Shown in pieces: positions 21,719 through 23,502 of a stretch of DNA of 23,502 bases (the first letter of the stretch is position 1; every line of letters begins with the position of its first letter). The stretch is from NCBI GenBank assembly GCA_964358175.1, contig CAYHOI010000022.1:1-23502 (forward strand), written 5' to 3'. A program made the position numbers and the translations under genes. This DNA comes from CAYHOI01 sp964358175. Lineage in GTDB: Bacteria; Margulisbacteria; Riflemargulisbacteria; GWF2-35-9. The notes beneath the pieces are model-generated. The model was not told where the DNA came from, ran no database searches, and saw only the letters and a list, made by a program, of their open reading frames with translations.

Positions 21719-22569
21719 ATCAGCCCACCTCGGTCATCAATGCCTATCGAAAGACGCTTTATCAGCAGGATACTCTTCCTCCGATGGTCAACACGGTTTG
21801 TGAGCAGGCTCGTTGTCCCAATCGAGGGGAGTGTTTTTCTAACAAAACGGTTACTTTTTTACTGCTGGGTTCAAACTGTAGCCGACATTGCCGCTTTTGT
21901 GGCGTTCCTCGAGGAAATCTTGCTCATCCTCCGATTAGCCCACAAGAACTAGCGGGAATACTTGAGACGATTCAACGGTTTCAACTTCGCTATGTTGTTC
22001 TCACCTCAGTCACCCGAGATGATCTGCCCGATGGCGGAGCATCGACGTTTGTGGAAGCAATGCAAGCCATTCATCAACTCGACCCTGCCATACGTATCGA
22101 GGTGCTTACGCCGGATTTTCGGAGCAACTGGTCTTCGATTCAATCTATCTGTAAAGAAAATCCCCTTGTCTTTAATCACAATGTTGAAGTGGTTCCGCGC
22201 ATTTTCCCCCTAATACGCCCCGAGGGCGACTTCGAAACCTCGCTGTGTATTCTTCGAAGCATCAAACAACGCTTCCCGCATCTCATCACCAAAACCGGCT
22301 TTATGGTGGGCATCGGGGAAACCAACGAGGAGGTGTACGAACTTCTTCGTCTCATCAAAGACGCACAGATCGACCGAGTGACTATCGGACAATATTTACG
22401 GCCAACCCGCCAGCAAATCGGGGTGGCTCGTTATGTAACCGAACAGGAGTTTGAGGCCTTTGCCACCGTCGGCCATCAACTCGGCCTCAACGTCCTGGCC
22501 GGTTCGCTGGTGAGAAGCTCCTATCGGGCAGGGGAATTCAATATGCGTTTGCCCTATGTCATAGAATAA
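21715..22569 (+). CDS. lipA: Lipoyl synthase
   Basis: A radical SAM enzyme that inserts two sulfur atoms into octanoyl groups on lipoyl carrier proteins. The auxiliary 4Fe-4S ligands are C29, C34 and C40 (CX4CX5C) and the radical SAM cluster ligands are C55, C59 and C62 (CX3CX2C). The C-terminal RSSYRAG (267-273) contains the conserved Ser that ligates the auxiliary cluster. The 284 residues cover the whole family core. The ATG overlaps the lpdA stop (ATGA). Together with lpdA it supplies and recycles lipoyl groups; an octanoyltransferase (LipB/LipM) must be elsewhere. Confidence 0.96.
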   Translation: MNQPTSVINAYRKTLYQQDTLPPMVNTVCEQARCPNRGECFSNKTVTFLLLGSNCSRHCRFCGVPRGNLAHPPISPQELAGILETIQRFQLRYVVLTSVTRDDLPDGGASTFVEAMQAIHQLDPAIRIEVLTPDFRSNWSSIQSICKENPLVFNHNVEVVPRIFPLIRPEGDFETSLCILRSIKQRFPHLITKTGFMVGIGETNEEVYELLRLIKDAQIDRVTIGQYLRPTRQQIGVARYVTEQEFEAFATVGHQLGLNVLAGSLVRSSYRAGEFNMRLPYVIE

Positions 22570-22575
22570 CGTCCA

Positions 22576-22604
22576 TTGACATTGCGTCTGAAATACGCGA
22601 CTAT
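22576..22604 (+). promoter_or_regulatory. Promoter of the DUF4143 ATPase gene
   Basis: A consensus TTGACA (22576-22581), a 17-nt spacer and a weak -10 GACTAT (22599-22604). The -10 position ends 8 nt before the ATG at 22613, the same spacing as several other genes in the window; no ribosome site is present. Confidence 0.5.
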
Positions 22605-22612
22605 TTAGACGT

Positions 22613-23502
22613 ATGTTCCCAAGGATTGCGCCTATAACGACCAATAATAGTTTTTTCCTTTTTGGCCCTAGGGGAACAGGGAAATCAACATTACTCCAAT
22701 CTACCTTTAAGTCTATCCCCTGCTTATGGATAGACTTGCTGGATCCCGATCAGGAACAGGAATATGCCGTATATCCAAAGCGGATTCTAGAAAAATGGCA
22801 GGCAATGAAACCAACACCAAAATGGATTATCATTGATGAAGTACAGAAATTACCTAAACTCTTGGATATCGTTCACTATGCCATTGAAAAATATAATATT
22901 TGGTTTGCGTTAACAGGATCCAGTTCAAGAAAATTAAAAAGTCATGCCACTAATCTATTAGCTGGCAGAGCGTTTGTTCATCACCTTCACCCCTTAACAC
23001 ACTTAGAGCTTTCTGAAAGTTTTCAACTACAAGACGCTCTTCAATGGGGCACATTACCTAAGATTTATTCACTTGAACACGCAATAGATAAAAAAAGATT
23101 TTTGCGCGCCTATACGCAAACCTATTTGAAAGAAGAAATTCAAATGGAGCAAATTGTTCGCAAAATGGAGCCTTTTCGAAAGTTTATTGAAATAGCTGCG
23201 CAATCCACTACGGAAATATTAAATTTTTCAAAACTAGCACGAGAAGCAATGATTGAAGCAAAAAGCACCCAACGATACTTTGATATTTTAAGTGATACCT
23301 ACTTAGGATTTTATTTGGACGCTAGGCATCCTTCTATTCGCAAACGACAACTTCTAAAGCCCAAGTTTTATTTTTTTGACACAGGCGTTTGCAGAGCCGC
23401 TCAAAACTTATTAGACGCGGATGTTCACCCACACACCTACGCTTTCGGAAAATTATTTGAAAACTTTATTGTTACTGAATGTTTTCGTCTCAATGACTAT
23501 TT
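22613..23502 (+). CDS. AAA+ ATPase with DUF4143 domain (3' end cut)
   Basis: An open frame from ATG 22613 to the window end, 296 codons seen and no stop. Walker A is GPRGTGKST (18-26), Walker B is WIIIDEVQ with D75 and E76, and LTGSSSRKLK is the sensor-1 region. From about residue 160 the sequence (YTQTYLKEEIQME, then FYFFDTGVCRAAQNLL and FGKLFENFIVTE) matches the DUF4143 C-terminal domain, with the usual nuclease-like FExxxVxE-type helix at the edge. Such ATPases are patchily distributed, mobile-like genes of unsettled role. Base use is more A/T-rich than in the upstream genes, with many TTA and AAA codons, suggesting later acquisition. Full family members are about 380-400 residues, so about a quarter is missing. 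Confidence 0.87.
   Translation, partial: MFPRIAPITTNNSFFLFGPRGTGKSTLLQSTFKSIPCLWIDLLDPDQEQEYAVYPKRILEKWQAMKPTPKWIIIDEVQKLPKLLDIVHYAIEKYNIWFALTGSSSRKLKSHATNLLAGRAFVHHLHPLTHLELSESFQLQDALQWGTLPKIYSLEHAIDKKRFLRAYTQTYLKEEIQMEQIVRKMEPFRKFIEIAAQSTTEILNFSKLAREAMIEAKSTQRYFDILSDTYLGFYLDARHPSIRKRQLLKPKFYFFDTGVCRAAQNLLDADVHPHTYAFGKLFENFIVTECFRLNDY

Noticed and set aside
1..23502. CRISPR arrays, tRNA/rRNA genes and insertion sequences
   Set aside because: No regularly spaced repeats, no cloverleaf with a CCA-type acceptor, no rRNA signature, and no transposase frame was seen on reading both strands.

Overview
The window is a densely packed chromosomal stretch from a diderm (Gram-negative-type) bacterium. 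A TonB-dependent outer-membrane receptor with a signal peptide and terminal Phe, a periplasmic vitamin B12-type binding protein and a secretin all require an outer membrane. The genes are mostly housekeeping (aroC, secG, comM, rsgA, lysS, lpdA, lipA), intergenic gaps are short, and many genes overlap by a few bases. I cannot assign a phylum. A free-standing PASTA protein next to rsgA and a tandem pair of divergent thymidylate kinases argue against a typical enterobacterial-type proteobacterium. No tRNA, rRNA, CRISPR array or insertion sequence was seen.

Layout. 1-224: palindrome-rich intergenic DNA, then aroC (+). 1405-2139: MerR-like regulator (+), tail-to-tail with a minus-strand operon secG > YkgJ-like Cys-cluster protein > coiled-coil protein (3573 down to 2140). 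3674-4351: HAD phosphatase (+), divergent from secG through overlapping promoters, convergent with a Fis-type regulator that lacks the AAA+ domain (4945-4346, -). 6715-5011 (-): ABC ATPase and FecCD-type permease, probably BtuD and BtuC, behind a 5' leader hairpin. 7232-6831 (-): unknown small protein. 7334-10101 (+): overlapping operon of two thymidylate-kinase-like proteins, a family 4 uracil-DNA glycosylase and a nitrilase-fold amidase. 13451-10096 (-): comM, a PilN-like protein, a small bitopic protein and a short secretin, a probable DNA-uptake/pilus operon. 14149-13574 (-): flavoprotein with an iron-sulfur-type Cys motif. 14200-14535 (+): unknown protein. 18850-14510 (-): PASTA protein, rsgA, then a compact cobalamin riboswitch with its own promoter, btuB and btuF. 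18913-22569 (+): lysS, lpdA, lipA. 22613-end (+): an A/T-rich AAA+/DUF4143 ATPase cut by the window edge.

How the parts work together. BtuB (outer membrane), BtuF (periplasm) and the separate permease/ATPase pair would form a complete B12 import path, with riboswitch control placed on the receptor and binding protein. lpdA and lipA serve lipoyl-dependent dehydrogenase complexes. The comM operon suggests natural transformation.

The most unusual signal is regulatory. Several monocistronic or first-in-operon genes (aroC, MerR-like, 111-aa protein, PASTA, lysS, DUF4143 ATPase) have a -10 hexamer ending 7-9 nt before the ATG and no Shine-Dalgarno site, as expected for leaderless mRNAs. Others (secG, comM, btuB, Fis-like) have 30-nt or longer leaders with recognisable ribosome sites. 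The other strong oddities are a degenerate DR motif in the second thymidylate kinase, loss of one Fe-S ligand in the uracil-DNA glycosylase, and the kinase-free PASTA/rsgA pair.
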